Positions 8,849-16,521 of a stretch of DNA of 64,000 nucleotides are shown piece by piece. The notes under the pieces were generated by a model. That model was given only the letters and a program-made list of their open reading frames with translations, was not told the DNA's origin and ran no database searches. Within the stretch, counting starts at the first letter, position 1. The number at the start of each line of letters is the position of its first letter. Where the stretch lies: NCBI RefSeq assembly GCF_000400485.1, contig NZ_ASHR01000014.1:1-64000 (forward strand). Direction: 5' to 3'. The stretch comes from Agrococcus pavilionensis RW1. GTDB taxonomy: Bacteria > Actinomycetota > Actinomycetes > Actinomycetales > Microbacteriaceae. Made by a program: the position numbers and the translations under genes.

Positions 8849-8854
8849 TACAGT
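8849..8854 (+). promoter_or_regulatory. -10 box TACAGT of a leaderless gene
   Basis: TACAGT ends 7 nt before GTG 8862, the spacing at which transcription would start at the start codon itself. This decides the DUF998 gene start. Confidence 0.5.
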
Positions 8855-8861
8855 CGGGACC

Positions 8862-9578
8862 GTGCCGCCGCACCGCCGCTTGGACGCCGTCGTCGCGACG
8901 CTCGCCGTCGCGAGCCTCGTCGCGGGCGCCGTCGTGATCGGCGACGCGCGCGCGATGTACGAGCGCTTCCTCTACATCTCCGAGCTCGGCGCGCAGTACA
9001 TGCACTCGGCTGGGCAGTTCCAGATCGGCTTCGGGCTCGTGGTCGCCGGGATCCTGCTCGTCGCGGTCGTGGTGCGCGACGTGCGCACGCGGCTCCCGGT
9101 GCTGCGGCGCTGGGCGCCGGCCGCCTCGCTCGTCGTCGCGGGCGCGCTGTTCGGCTTCGCGGCGGCCGTGCCGTGCTCGCCGGGCTGCCCGACGCTGCTC
9201 GGGCCAGATGCGGAGCTGCGCGACTGGGCGCACATCGTCGCCGCCGTGCTCGCCTTCGCGGCCGGCTGCACCGCGATGCTGCAGTTCGCGACCGCCGACG
9301 ACCGCTGGGTCGCGCGCCTCTCGATCGCCGGCGGGCTCGCCGTCGGCATCATCGCCGCGACCGGCGGCCTCATCTCGCTCGCGGGCGGCAACACCGACGT
9401 CGGCTCGACGCTCGAGTTCGTCGCGGCGGGCATCGGCGTGCTGTGGCTCGTCGCGGTGGCGATCGTGCACTCCCTGCCCGCCAGGCGGGCGGATGCGTCG
9501 GGCTCGCCCGCGCGGACGCCCGTCGGCACCGGGCAGGCAAGGGCGGCGCTGCGCCTCGGCGAGCTCGCGCGCGACTGA
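8862..9578 (+). CDS. DUF998-like integral membrane protein
   Basis: The 238-residue protein shows six hydrophobic segments of membrane length, including VVATLAVASLVAGAVVIG, FQIGFGLVVAGILLVAVVV and STLEFVAAGIGVLWLVAVAIV. The loop CSPGCPTLLG, with two Cys, is the type seen in DUF998 proteins. Function is unknown for the family; it acts in the cytoplasmic membrane. The GTG at 8862 is preferred over ATG 8829 because of the well-placed -10 box and the lack of a ribosome site. It ends only 4 nt before the stop of the convergent hydrolase gene, with no terminator between them. The C-terminal tail (about 40 residues) is polar and probably cytoplasmic. Confidence 0.7.
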   Translation: MPPHRRLDAVVATLAVASLVAGAVVIGDARAMYERFLYISELGAQYMHSAGQFQIGFGLVVAGILLVAVVVRDVRTRLPVLRRWAPAASLVVAGALFGFAAAVPCSPGCPTLLGPDAELRDWAHIVAAVLAFAAGCTAMLQFATADDRWVARLSIAGGLAVGIIAATGGLISLAGGNTDVGSTLEFVAAGIGVLWLVAVAIVHSLPARRADASGSPARTPVGTGQARAALRLGELARD

Positions 9579-9582
9579 GCCA

Positions 9583-10326
9583 TCACCGGATGCCGACGAG
9601 GAAGCTCCCGAGCTGCTCGCGGAACCACGCGAACATCGCGGCCTCGCCGTCGTCGCGCGCGGGCGAGACGAGCATGCGCGCGCCGAGCTCGTCGCGCCAG
9701 GCCTCGGCGACGTGCAGCGGATGCACGGGATCGCGCTCGCTCGCGAGCACGACCGTCGGGGCCGGGATGCGCAGCTCACCCGGGCGGTAGGCGGCGTTCC
9801 GCGGGATCTCGAGCAGGCGGATGCGCCGCTCGGCGGCGAGCGGCTGGGTGAGCTGCGCCTCGAGGCCGCGCGCGTGGGCGAGCGACTCGTGCGCGATCGC
9901 GCGCCACGCGCCGGAGCGGTGCAGCTCGGCGAGCGCCCGCCGGGGCCGGTGCGACTCGAGCAACCGCCCGATGACGGGGAAGACCGCGAGGTTGGCGGGC
10001 AGCGGCTCGTGCGTGAACGCGGGCCGCACGAGCGCCACCCGGTCGAGCGGGAAGCGGCCGGAGCGCGCGATGCTCGCGGCGAGCGCCGCGCCGAGCGAGA
10101 CGCCGACGATCGACACGGGCGAGCCGTCGCCGGCACGCGCGAGCTCGTCGCCCACCTCGGCGGCGAGCGCTTCGAGCGCGAAGTCGCCCGGCTCGCCGAT
10201 GCGCGGGTTCGCCCCGTGCGCCCGCAGGTCGGGCGCCAGCACGCGCACGCCGGGCGGCACGGCGCCCGCGAGGTAGTCGCGCATCGCGCTCGAGTCCGAC
10301 CCGAGCCCGTGGATCGCGAGGAGCAT
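9583..10326 (-). CDS. Alpha/beta hydrolase
   Basis: The 247-residue protein has the alpha/beta-hydrolase core: an oxyanion segment HGLGSDSSAM at the N-terminus, nucleophile elbow G-V-S-L-G (Ser77), a candidate acid Asp in LASERDPVHPLH and a following His. It looks like a cytoplasmic esterase or lipase of the single-domain type; the substrate cannot be inferred. ATG 10326 lies 16 nt after the stop of the YqaJ-like gene on the same strand, so the two are likely co-transcribed. The junction has a short direct repeat of gctgatgct-ctcgcg, which places two possible start codons 17 nt apart. Confidence 0.82.
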   Translation of the reverse strand: MLLAIHGLGSDSSAMRDYLAGAVPPGVRVLAPDLRAHGANPRIGEPGDFALEALAAEVGDELARAGDGSPVSIVGVSLGAALAASIARSGRFPLDRVALVRPAFTHEPLPANLAVFPVIGRLLESHRPRRALAELHRSGAWRAIAHESLAHARGLEAQLTQPLAAERRIRLLEIPRNAAYRPGELRIPAPTVVLASERDPVHPLHVAEAWRDELGARMLVSPARDDGEAAMFAWFREQLGSFLVGIR

Positions 10327-10342
10327 CAGCGCGCGAGCAGCA

Positions 10343-10939
10343 TCAGCGCGCCAGCAGCTGCAGCAGCTGGTCGGCGCGGTCGACGAGCATCGCGATCTCG
10401 TCCTCGTCGCGCTCGACCCACTGGTGGCGCGGCGGCCCGACGGGCACGAAGTCGACGTGCTGCTCCCACACGAAGAGCGTGCGCTCGGCGCCGAGCACGT
10501 ACTGCTGCCACCAGATCTGCCGCAGGTAGCTCTTCGGGATCTTCTCGAACGGCCGCGAGGTCGTCTTGATCTCGGCGAGCACCGAGCCGTCGTCGCTCAC
10601 GCAATCGGGAGTCGCGAGGTGGCGGCGGTCCGGCGCGGCGTGGAAGAGCGCATCCGAGGGCAGGAGCGAGAAGTGGTCGTGCACCCAGCGCGCGATGTGC
10701 GGCTCGCGAGCCCGGCCGTGGTCGGTGAACGCGTTGCCGCTGAAGCCGCGCAGGCTCGTCTTCTCGCGCGCGACGGCCGTGATCGAGCGCTGGGTGCTGA
10801 GCCGCGCGGCGTCGGTCGCGGTCACGCCGCCCGAGCGGGCGCGGAGCCACGCGATGCGGTCGCTCGAGTAGGCGAGGATGCGGCTCGTGTGCGACGCGAG
10901 GCGGGCCTCGTCGCCGAAGATGTCGAGCTGCAGGTCCAC
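10343..10939 (-). CDS. YqaJ-like (PD-(D/E)XK) nuclease-domain protein
   Basis: The 198-residue protein fits the YqaJ/lambda-exonuclease-type fold. It has a helical N-terminus (SSDRIAWLRARSGGVTATDAA), the SLRGFSGNAFTDHGRAREP region carrying the early acidic residue, then ATPD and E-I-K at about residues 112-126, which form the D...ExK metal site, and QIWWQQYVLGAERTLFVWEQ. Family members act as recombination or repair exonucleases, and many are phage-borne. Here no recombinase, single-strand annealing protein or other phage gene is near, so it appears to be a resident copy. GTG 10939 follows ggaggatggagggg. Upstream in-frame codons have no ribosome site. Nuclease activity is inferred, not shown. 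Confidence 0.72.
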   Translation of the reverse strand: MDLQLDIFGDEARLASHTSRILAYSSDRIAWLRARSGGVTATDAARLSTQRSITAVAREKTSLRGFSGNAFTDHGRAREPHIARWVHDHFSLLPSDALFHAAPDRRHLATPDCVSDDGSVLAEIKTTSRPFEKIPKSYLRQIWWQQYVLGAERTLFVWEQHVDFVPVGPPRHQWVERDEDEIAMLVDRADQLLQLLAR

Positions 10940-11003
10940 CCCTCCATCCTCCCACTCCGCGCCCCGCCGGCCGACCAGCGCGCCGCCGTGGTGGGATGTC
11001 GGC

Positions 11004-11993
11004 ATGGGCTACCACGACCTCGACGAGGCGATGCAGGTCGAGGCGCTGCGCCCGGCCGCGCTCGCCGCCGCCGACGCCTTCGGGCTCGCGGTGGCGCGCA
11101 TGGAGCCCGTGCTGCACGGCTACAACACCACCTTCGCGATCGACGACGAGCGCGGCCGCCGCTTCGCGCTGCGCATCGGCACGAACTCGCACAGCACGCC
11201 GGAGCACGCAGCGGCGCAGCAGGCGTGGCTCGCCGACCTCGCCGAGCGCACCGACGTGCTCGTGCCCGAGCCGCTGCGCGCGCTCGACGGGCGCTGGTCG
11301 GTCGAGGTCGACTCGCCCGTGCTGGACCGCAGCGTGCTCGTGACGATCGCGTCGTGGCTCGAGGGCCAGGATGCGCGCGAGCTCGACGAGGAGTCGGCTC
11401 GAGCGCTCGGGCGCACGATGGCCAGGCTGCACGAGCACGCCGAGCGCTGGCGCCCGCCCGAGGGCTCGAGCCTGCCGCGGCTCGACGCGCCGCTCTTCGG
11501 CGACGCCGACCTGCTCTCGGATGCGCCGGGGCTCGAGCCCCGCGAGCGATCCGTGCTCGCGGAGGCCGCCGAGCGCGCGGCCGACGCGTTCGAGCGGCTG
11601 CACCGCGGCGCCGAGCTCCGCGCCATCCACGCCGATCTCCACGGCGGCAACCTCAAGTGGCACGGCGGGCGGCTCGCGGTCTTCGACTTCGACGACTGCG
11701 GCTTCGGGCTGCCGGTGCTCGACCTCGCTATCTCGGCCTTCTACCTCCGCGGCGGCGACCCCGCGCCCGAGCGCGCGCTGCTGGCCGGCTACGCGGAGCG
11801 CGCGGCGCTCCCGGAGGCATCGGCCGCCGACTTCGAGGCGCTCGTCGCCGCGCGGCAGCTGCTGCTCGCGAACGCGCTGCTCAGCTCGTCGACCGCGAGC
11901 CTCCGCGCCCAGTCCCTGGGCTACGTGCGCACCTCGATCGGCCGCCTCGAGCACTGGCTCCGCACGGGCGCGTTCTCGCGCGTCGTGCCGTGA
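11004..11993 (+). CDS. APH-family phosphotransferase (homoserine-kinase-like / SrkA-like)
   Basis: The 329-residue protein has the aminoglycoside-phosphotransferase/choline-kinase fold. The nucleotide-lobe segment YNTTFAIDDERGRRFALRI comes first, then the Brenner-type catalytic motif H-A-D-L-H-G-G-N (near residue 211) and the metal-binding D-F-D-D motif about 15 residues later. Such stress-response or small-molecule kinases are hard to assign; no antibiotic-resistance role is implied. ATG 11004 is the first start giving a normal N-terminus. A 42-residue upstream extension would run through the divergent gene. It ends 44 nt before the response-regulator promoter. Confidence 0.82.
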   Translation: MGYHDLDEAMQVEALRPAALAAADAFGLAVARMEPVLHGYNTTFAIDDERGRRFALRIGTNSHSTPEHAAAQQAWLADLAERTDVLVPEPLRALDGRWSVEVDSPVLDRSVLVTIASWLEGQDARELDEESARALGRTMARLHEHAERWRPPEGSSLPRLDAPLFGDADLLSDAPGLEPRERSVLAEAAERAADAFERLHRGAELRAIHADLHGGNLKWHGGRLAVFDFDDCGFGLPVLDLAISAFYLRGGDPAPERALLAGYAERAALPEASAADFEALVAARQLLLANALLSSSTASLRAQSLGYVRTSIGRLEHWLRTGAFSRVVP

Positions 11994-12037
11994 CGACGGA
12001 TGCGCCGAGCCGGGAAAGGAGACGCACAGGGAGCGCA

Positions 12038-12043
12038 TAGGCT
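12038..12043 (+). promoter_or_regulatory. -10 box TAGGCT for the two-component operon
   Basis: TAGGCT lies 42 nt before ATG 12086. Transcription would start near 12050, giving a short leader with a GGGGGA stretch. The ATG at 12044 would be upstream of that start and is unlikely to be used. Confidence 0.4.
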
Positions 12044-12085
12044 ATGGGGCACCGATGCACAGGGGGATGTGGCGCAATGGGTGGC

Positions 12086-12829
12086 ATGACCGACACCGCT
12101 CAGCAGAAGCTGCGGGCGCAGCCCCGCCTCACCCGCCAGGACGGCTCGCCCATCCGCATCGTGGTGGTCGACGACGAGCAGAGCCTCGCCGACCTCGTCG
12201 CGATGGGCCTCAAGTACGAGGGCTGGGACGTCAGGACCGCCGCGAACGGCCAGCAGGCCCTGCAGGCGGTGCGCGAGTTCCGCCCCGACGCCGTCGTGCT
12301 CGACATCATGCTCCCCGACATCGACGGGCTCACCGTGCTCCAGCGGCTCCGCTCGGCCGGCTTCGACGTGCCCGTGCTGTTCCTCACCGCGAAGGACTCG
12401 CTCGACGACCGCGTCGCAGGGCTCACCGCCGGCGGCGACGACTACGTCACGAAGCCGTTCGGCCTCGAGGAGGTCGTCGCGCGCCTCCGCGGCCTCATCC
12501 GCCGCACGGCGACGGCCGCCGAGGAGTCGAGCGTGCTCTGGGTCGGCGACCTCATGATGGACGAGGACTCCTACGAGGTGCGCCGCGGCGGCAAGCAGAT
12601 CGACCTCACCGCGACCGAGTTCGAGCTGCTGCGCTACCTCATGCGCAACCCGCGCCGAGTGCTCTCGAAGGCGCAGATCCTCGACCGCGTCTGGTCGTAC
12701 GACTTCGGCGGCCGCGCGAGCGTCGTCGAGCTCTACATCTCCTACCTCCGCAAGAAGATCGACACCCTCGGCCCGCCCATGATCCACACGGTGCGCGGCG
12801 TCGGCTACCAGCTGCGCGCCGCCGAGTGA
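12086..12829 (+). CDS. OmpR/PhoB-family response regulator
   Basis: The 247-residue protein has a receiver domain starting IRIVVVDDEQSLADL, with the acidic pair DD, phospho-acceptor Asp in VVLDIMLPD, Thr in FLTAKD and Lys in VTKPF. After it comes a C-terminal winged helix (LTATEFELLRYLMRNPRRV, ending in VRGVGYQLR). It is thus a DNA-binding response regulator paired with the histidine kinase 16 nt downstream. ATG 12086 (or 12077) is favoured over 12044, given the -10 box at 12038-12043. The pair resembles actinobacterial TrcR/TrcS-like systems, but the stimulus and targets are unknown. Confidence 0.93.
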   Translation: MTDTAQQKLRAQPRLTRQDGSPIRIVVVDDEQSLADLVAMGLKYEGWDVRTAANGQQALQAVREFRPDAVVLDIMLPDIDGLTVLQRLRSAGFDVPVLFLTAKDSLDDRVAGLTAGGDDYVTKPFGLEEVVARLRGLIRRTATAAEESSVLWVGDLMMDEDSYEVRRGGKQIDLTATEFELLRYLMRNPRRVLSKAQILDRVWSYDFGGRASVVELYISYLRKKIDTLGPPMIHTVRGVGYQLRAAE

Positions 12830-12845
12830 CGGAGGCCTGCTCGAG

Positions 12846-14357
12846 GTGAGCCAGTCGGCGCCCGCGTCCGTGGCTCAGCTGGGCAGACGCATCCAGAACC
12901 CGTCGTCGTGGTCGCTGCGACGGCGGCTGCTCGTCGTGGTCGTCGCGCTCTTCGCGCTGCTCACCGCGGCGGTCGCGATCGCGAGCGTCATGACGATGCG
13001 CGTCGTGCTCGAGACGCGCATCGACGAGCAGCTGCGCGAGTTCTCGGAGCGCACGAGCGTCTCGGTCGCGAGAGCGCTGTCGACCGGCGAGCGGCCGACC
13101 GTCGACCCGAGCGCGACGCCCACGGGTGCCCTGCTCGCGATCGAGGAGCAGTCGGGCCAGCTCGGCGACAACTTCATCATGAACCGGCTCGGGCAGCGCT
13201 TCGCGCTCTCGGAGCGCGATCAGCGGATGGTGCTCGAGGCTGAGACCGACGTCGTGACGAGCGCGACCCTGCCGAGCTACGGCTCCTACCGCACGGTCGC
13301 GACCCAGGTGGGGCAGGTGCGGGTGATCGTCGGGCTGTCGATGGCCGAGGCGAACCAGACGCTCGCCGCGCTCGCGTTCGTCATCGCGGTCGCGGCCGCG
13401 GCGGCGCTCGCGCTCGTGCTCGTGCTCGCCGACTCGATCATCCGCCGCGCCCTGCGTCCCCTCACCGCCGTCATCTCGACCGCCGAGCGCATCTCGCAGC
13501 TGCCGCTCGCGTCGGGCGACGCGCAGCTGACGAACCGCGTGCACATCGAGGACCCGGCCTCGGAGGTCGACCGGGTGCAGGAGTCGATGAACCGCATGCT
13601 CGCGCACATCCAGGAGGCGTTCGACGCGCGGGCGATGAGCGAGCGGCGCGTGCGGCAGTTCGTCGCGGATGCGTCGCACGAGCTGCGCACGCCGCTCGCG
13701 GCCGTGCGGGGCTACGCCGAGATCACGCGCAAGCACGACGGCGAGCTGCGGCCCGACAGCCGCGAATCCCTCGAGCGCATCGAGGCCGCGGCGCGCCGCA
13801 TGCAGGCGCTCGTCGACGACCTGCTGCTGCTCGCGCGGCTCGACGAGGGCCGCGAGCTCGTCCGCGCCGAGGTCGACCTCTCGCTGCTCGTCGTCGAGGC
13901 CGTCGCCGACGCGCAGGCGGCCGGCCCCACGCATCCGATCTCGCTCATGCTCCCCGAGGAGCCGGTCGCCGTGCCCGGCGACGCCCTGCGGCTGCAGCAG
14001 GTCGTGGCGAACCTGCTCGCGAACGCCCGCGTGCACACCCCCGAGGGCACGGCGATCGACGTCACGCTCCGCACCGAGCCGGGGGAGGCGGTGCTCGAGG
14101 TCGTCGACGCCGGCCCGGGCATCCCGGAGGAGCAGCAGCGCACCGTCTTCGAGCGCTTCGCGCGCGGCGACCGCTCCCGCTCACGGGAGACCGGGTCGTC
14201 GGGGCTCGGGCTCGCGATCGTGCAGGCGCTCGTCGACGCGCACCAGGGCACGATCGCGCTCGAGAGCCGCCCTGGCCGCACGGCGTTCACGGTGCGGCTG
14301 CCGCGCATGGAGCCGGCCGATGCGGCGGGCTTGCGCGACGCATCCGTCGTGCCGTAG
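12846..14357 (+). CDS. Sensor histidine kinase of the OmpR-type pair
   Basis: The 503 residues contain a cytoplasmic N-terminus, a first membrane helix (about 26-50), an external sensor domain of some 120 residues, a second helix (about 176-197), HAMP, and a HisKA dimerisation domain with H-box SHELRTPL (His278). The ATPase follows, with N-box ANLLANARVHTP, G1 DAGPGIP and G2 GSSGLGLAI. It would phosphorylate the regulator encoded 16 nt upstream. GTG 12846 follows the weak site gctcgag. Its last codon overlaps the probable -10 box of the rplJ-rplL operon. Confidence 0.93.
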   Translation: MSQSAPASVAQLGRRIQNPSSWSLRRRLLVVVVALFALLTAAVAIASVMTMRVVLETRIDEQLREFSERTSVSVARALSTGERPTVDPSATPTGALLAIEEQSGQLGDNFIMNRLGQRFALSERDQRMVLEAETDVVTSATLPSYGSYRTVATQVGQVRVIVGLSMAEANQTLAALAFVIAVAAAAALALVLVLADSIIRRALRPLTAVISTAERISQLPLASGDAQLTNRVHIEDPASEVDRVQESMNRMLAHIQEAFDARAMSERRVRQFVADASHELRTPLAAVRGYAEITRKHDGELRPDSRESLERIEAAARRMQALVDDLLLLARLDEGRELVRAEVDLSLLVVEAVADAQAAGPTHPISLMLPEEPVAVPGDALRLQQVVANLLANARVHTPEGTAIDVTLRTEPGEAVLEVVDAGPGIPEEQQRTVFERFARGDRSRSRETGSSGLGLAIVQALVDAHQGTIALESRPGRTAFTVRLPRMEPADAAGLRDASVVP

Positions 14358-14360
14358 TCT
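14331..14360 (+). promoter_or_regulatory. Probable promoter of rplJ-rplL, inside the end of the kinase gene
   Basis: TTGCGC (14331-14336) is 18 nt from TAGTCT (14355-14360). The -10 box shares the TAG stop codon of the histidine kinase. Transcription would start near 14367 and include the whole L10 leader. Confidence 0.5.
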
Positions 14361-14366
14361 GATCCC

Positions 14367-14547
14367 ATACCAAAGACCGCTGGTCGTTGGCGCGTGCCCG
14401 CAAGGGCGTGCGGCAACCGAAGGCTCGCTCGAGGAGCGTCGTCCCGCGCAGGTGTGAAGTCCCGTCGAGGACCGAGCTCCGTGCGCGTGCGCCGGAGCTC
14501 ATCTGCATGTTCGGGCCAGGGCAGCCAGCAATGACGCAAGGAGCACC
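14367..14547 (+). promoter_or_regulatory. Ribosomal protein L10 leader (rplJ-rplL autoregulatory RNA)
   Basis: The 190-nt gap before rplJ starts with accaaagaccgctggtcgtt (14371-14390), the hallmark opening of actinobacterial L10 leaders. It also has an 8-bp stem gagctccg (14474-14481) with cggagctc (14493-14500) and an aaggag ribosome site before ATG 14548. In known cases L10(L12)4 binds this leader and represses translation. Position and opening sequence support the call; the fold was not computed. Confidence 0.8.
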
Positions 14548-15066
14548 ATGGCGAACAAGGAAGCTGCGGTCGCCGAGCTCTCGAACCTCTTCGAGACCTC
14601 GAACGCCGTTCTGCTGACCGAGTACCGCGGTCTCACCGTCGGCCAGCTGAAGACGCTGCGCCGATCGATCAGTGAGCACGCGACGTACGCCGTGGTGAAG
14701 AACACGCTCACCAAGATCGCTGCCAACAAGGCTGGCATCGACGCGTTCGACGACTCGCTCGTCGGCCCGTCGGCGATCGCATTCGTGCACGGCGACCCGG
14801 TCGCCGTCGCGAAGGAGCTGCGTGCCTTCGCCAAGGCGAACCCGGCGCTCGTGGTCAAGAACGGATTCTTCGACGGGAACCCGCTCTCGACCGACGACGT
14901 CAACAAGCTCGCCGACCTCGAGTCGCGGGAGGTGCTGCTGGCCAAGCTGGCCGGTGCCTTCAAGGCCTCGCTGTTCGGCGCTGCGTACATGTTCAACGCC
15001 CCGCTCGCCCAGGCCGCTCGCGCGGTCGACGCGCTGCGGGTCAAGCAGGAGTCCGCGGCCGAGTAA
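14548..15066 (+). CDS. rplJ: 50S ribosomal protein L10
   Basis: The 172-residue protein has the L10 N-terminal rRNA-binding domain ([18 protein letters not shown] near residues 28-45) and a C-terminal helix that carries L7/L12 dimers. With L11 and L12 it forms the GTPase-associated stalk. ATG 14548 has the strong site aaggagcacc. It is followed after 33 nt by rplL and preceded by an L10 leader, so control is expected to be by autorepression. rplA is 12.8 kb upstream and rpoB does not follow, showing that the ancestral secE-nusG-rplKAJL-rpoBC cluster is split here. Confidence 0.97.
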   Translation: MANKEAAVAELSNLFETSNAVLLTEYRGLTVGQLKTLRRSISEHATYAVVKNTLTKIAANKAGIDAFDDSLVGPSAIAFVHGDPVAVAKELRAFAKANPALVVKNGFFDGNPLSTDDVNKLADLESREVLLAKLAGAFKASLFGAAYMFNAPLAQAARAVDALRVKQESAAE

Positions 15067-15099
15067 GGCCCGGTCAGTTCCAGAAACAAGGAGAAGACG

Positions 15100-15489
15100 A
15101 TGGCAAAGCTGTCGACTGAAGAGCTGCTCGAGCAGTTCAAGGAGCTCACCCTCATCGAGCTCAGCGAGTTCGTGAAGGCATTCGAGGAGACCTTCGAGGT
15201 CACCGCTGCGGCTCCCGTCGCGGTCGCCGCGGCCCCGGCCGCCGGTGGCGCGGGCGCCGAGGAGGAGGCCGAGGAGAAGGACTCGTTCGACGTCGTCCTC
15301 GAGGCTGCCGGCTCGGCGAAGATCCAGGTCATCAAGGTCGTCCGTGCGCTGACGTCGCTCGGCCTCGGCGAGGCCAAGGCGCTCGTCGACGGTGCTCCCT
15401 CGAACGTGCTCGAGGGCGCGAAGAAGGAGGACGCCGAGAAGGCGAAGGCCGACCTCGAGGAGGCCGGCGCGACGGTGACGCTCAAGTAG
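15100..15489 (+). CDS. rplL: 50S ribosomal protein L7/L12
   Basis: The 129-residue protein shows the three L7/L12 parts: an N-terminal dimerisation helix pair ([20 protein letters not shown]), an Ala/Val/Pro-rich hinge with an acidic stretch (EEEAEEKDS), and the C-terminal factor-binding domain ([20 protein letters not shown] and [13 protein letters not shown]). It recruits translation factors to the stalk. ATG 15100 follows aaggag. A GC-rich hairpin begins 17 nt after the stop and ends the operon. Confidence 0.98.
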   Translation: MAKLSTEELLEQFKELTLIELSEFVKAFEETFEVTAAAPVAVAAAPAAGGAGAEEEAEEKDSFDVVLEAAGSAKIQVIKVVRALTSLGLGEAKALVDGAPSNVLEGAKKEDAEKAKADLEEAGATVTLK

Positions 15490-15505
15490 CGTTCCCCGCT
15501 CCAGC

Positions 15506-15541
15506 ACGAAGGGCCGCATCCGCGAGGGTGCGGCCCTTCGT
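15506..15541 (+). terminator. Terminator hairpin after rplL
   Basis: The 13-bp stem acgaagggccgca (15506-15518) / tgcggcccttcgt (15529-15541) has a 10-nt loop and no T tract. It lies 17 nt after rplL. Confidence 0.75.
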
Positions 15542-15542
15542 C

Positions 15543-15763
15543 ATGCGCGGGATGCTCGCCGGGCGATCGGCGGCTCCGGCTCCCACCCGCCCGGCATCGG
15601 GCGGGTCGCCGCTCGGGCGCTCGCGGAGCACGGCATCACGACGCTCGAGCAGGCCGCGTCCCTGACGGAGGCGGCGCTGCTCGCCATGCACGGGGTCGGC
15701 CCGAAGGCGGTGCGCATCCTGCGCGTCGCGCTCGAGGCGCGGCGGATGCGCCTCCGCGGGTAG
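15543..15763 (+). pseudogene. Helix-hairpin-helix protein remnant, start region frameshifted or lost
   Basis: In the frame ending at TAG 15761-15763 the sequence reads GIGRVAARALAEHGITTLEQ, followed by LLAMHGVGPKAVRILRVALE. This is the small HhH protein common in actinobacteria, with two hairpins (GIGRVAARAL and GVGPKAVRIL). The frame has no ATG, GTG or TTG start between the rplL stop and the first hairpin. An ATG at 15543 starts a different frame that would need a +1 shift near 15590 to join it. The 3' two thirds of the gene is intact. It could be a decayed gene, a gene with an unusual start, or a single sequencing error. Confidence 0.6.
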
Positions 15764-15770
15764 GCGGGCG

Positions 15771-16277
15771 TCAGGAGGCCCGTCGTGGCCAGTCCGCGAC
15801 CGCCCGCAGCACGACGTCGACGAATGACTCGGCCACCACGACGACGTCCTCGTCGCACGCGTCGCAGCCGCAGATCGGTGCCGCGTCGGGCACGTCGCGA
15901 CCGAGCTCGGCGGTGACGCCCGGGAAGTCGGTCCACGCAAGCCTGACGGCGGTAAGCCTTGGAGCGCCTCCGGCGCCCGCCGCCGCGCGGAGGGTGAGCG
16001 CGCGCAGCTCGCCGCGCTCGAGCGGGCGCTCCTCGACGCTGCACGCGCGCGTCGCGAGCACGTGCGCGACGAGCGCGTCCGCGACGTCGCGCAGCGGCGC
16101 GTAGCGCTCTTTGTGCGAGGCGACGCCGTAGGCATCCTCGGGCGGCGCCCCGAGGCCCCAGCGGGAGCCATAGGGGATCGGCCGGGCGTCGTCGCCGAGG
16201 ATCTCGCGGCGCGCGATCGGCGGCAGCGCGAAGCGCTCGATCTCCACGGGCGCCCTCCCCTCGTCGCTCGCGAGCAT
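15771..16277 (-). CDS. DUF6226-like conserved protein
   Basis: The 168-residue protein has segments I associate with the actinobacterial DUF6226 family: ARPIPYGSRWGLGAPPEDAY, then HKERYAPLRDVADALVAHV, and the Cys-rich PICGCDACDED near residue 140. The C-x-C-x-x-C-like cluster could bind a metal, but no function is known. ATG 16277 is chosen because the upstream extension (to 16628) is low-complexity Arg/Ser/Pro sequence running through the repeats and the start of the divergent ABC gene. It is convergent with the HhH remnant. Confidence 0.6.
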   Translation of the reverse strand: MLASDEGRAPVEIERFALPPIARREILGDDARPIPYGSRWGLGAPPEDAYGVASHKERYAPLRDVADALVAHVLATRACSVEERPLERGELRALTLRAAAGAGGAPRLTAVRLAWTDFPGVTAELGRDVPDAAPICGCDACDEDVVVVAESFVDVVLRAVADWPRRAS

Positions 16278-16310
16278 GGCACAGCAGCTCGCGACGCCGC
16301 TCGGAGCGGG

Positions 16311-16472
16311 AGCTCGATCGGGCTGAGCGCTGCGCCGGCGCGCCGAGCGGCTCGATGGCGCGCTGCGCCCGATCGGTCTCCCGACCCGACCCGACCCGCA
16401 GGAAGCTCGATAGGGCTCAGCCGCGCGCCAGACGGCAGGGCAGCTCGGTGGCGGGCTGTGTCCGATCGAGCT
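16311..16472. repeat. Cluster of gctcgatcggg-like motifs in direct and inverted copies
   Basis: Related 14-26 bp segments occur at 16311-16336 (agctcgatcgggctgagcgc) and 16404-16429 (agctcgatagggctcagccg). Inverted cores occur at about 16365-16377 (gcgcccgatcgg) and 16462-16472 (ccgatcgagct). They fill the 244-bp gap between the divergent DUF6226-like and ABC exporter genes. They may be operator repeats or simple palindromic noncoding repeats. Confidence 0.5.
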
Positions 16473-16508
16473 GACCGCCGGGCGCGCTGCGCCGTCAGCG
16501 AGCGCCGA

Positions 16509-16514
16509 TAGCGT
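16509..16514 (+). promoter_or_regulatory. -10 box TAGCGT of a leaderless gene
   Basis: TAGCGT ends 7 nt before ATG 16522 and there is no ribosome site, so the ABC exporter mRNA probably starts at its ATG. Confidence 0.55.
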
Positions 16515-16521
16515 TGGCTCC

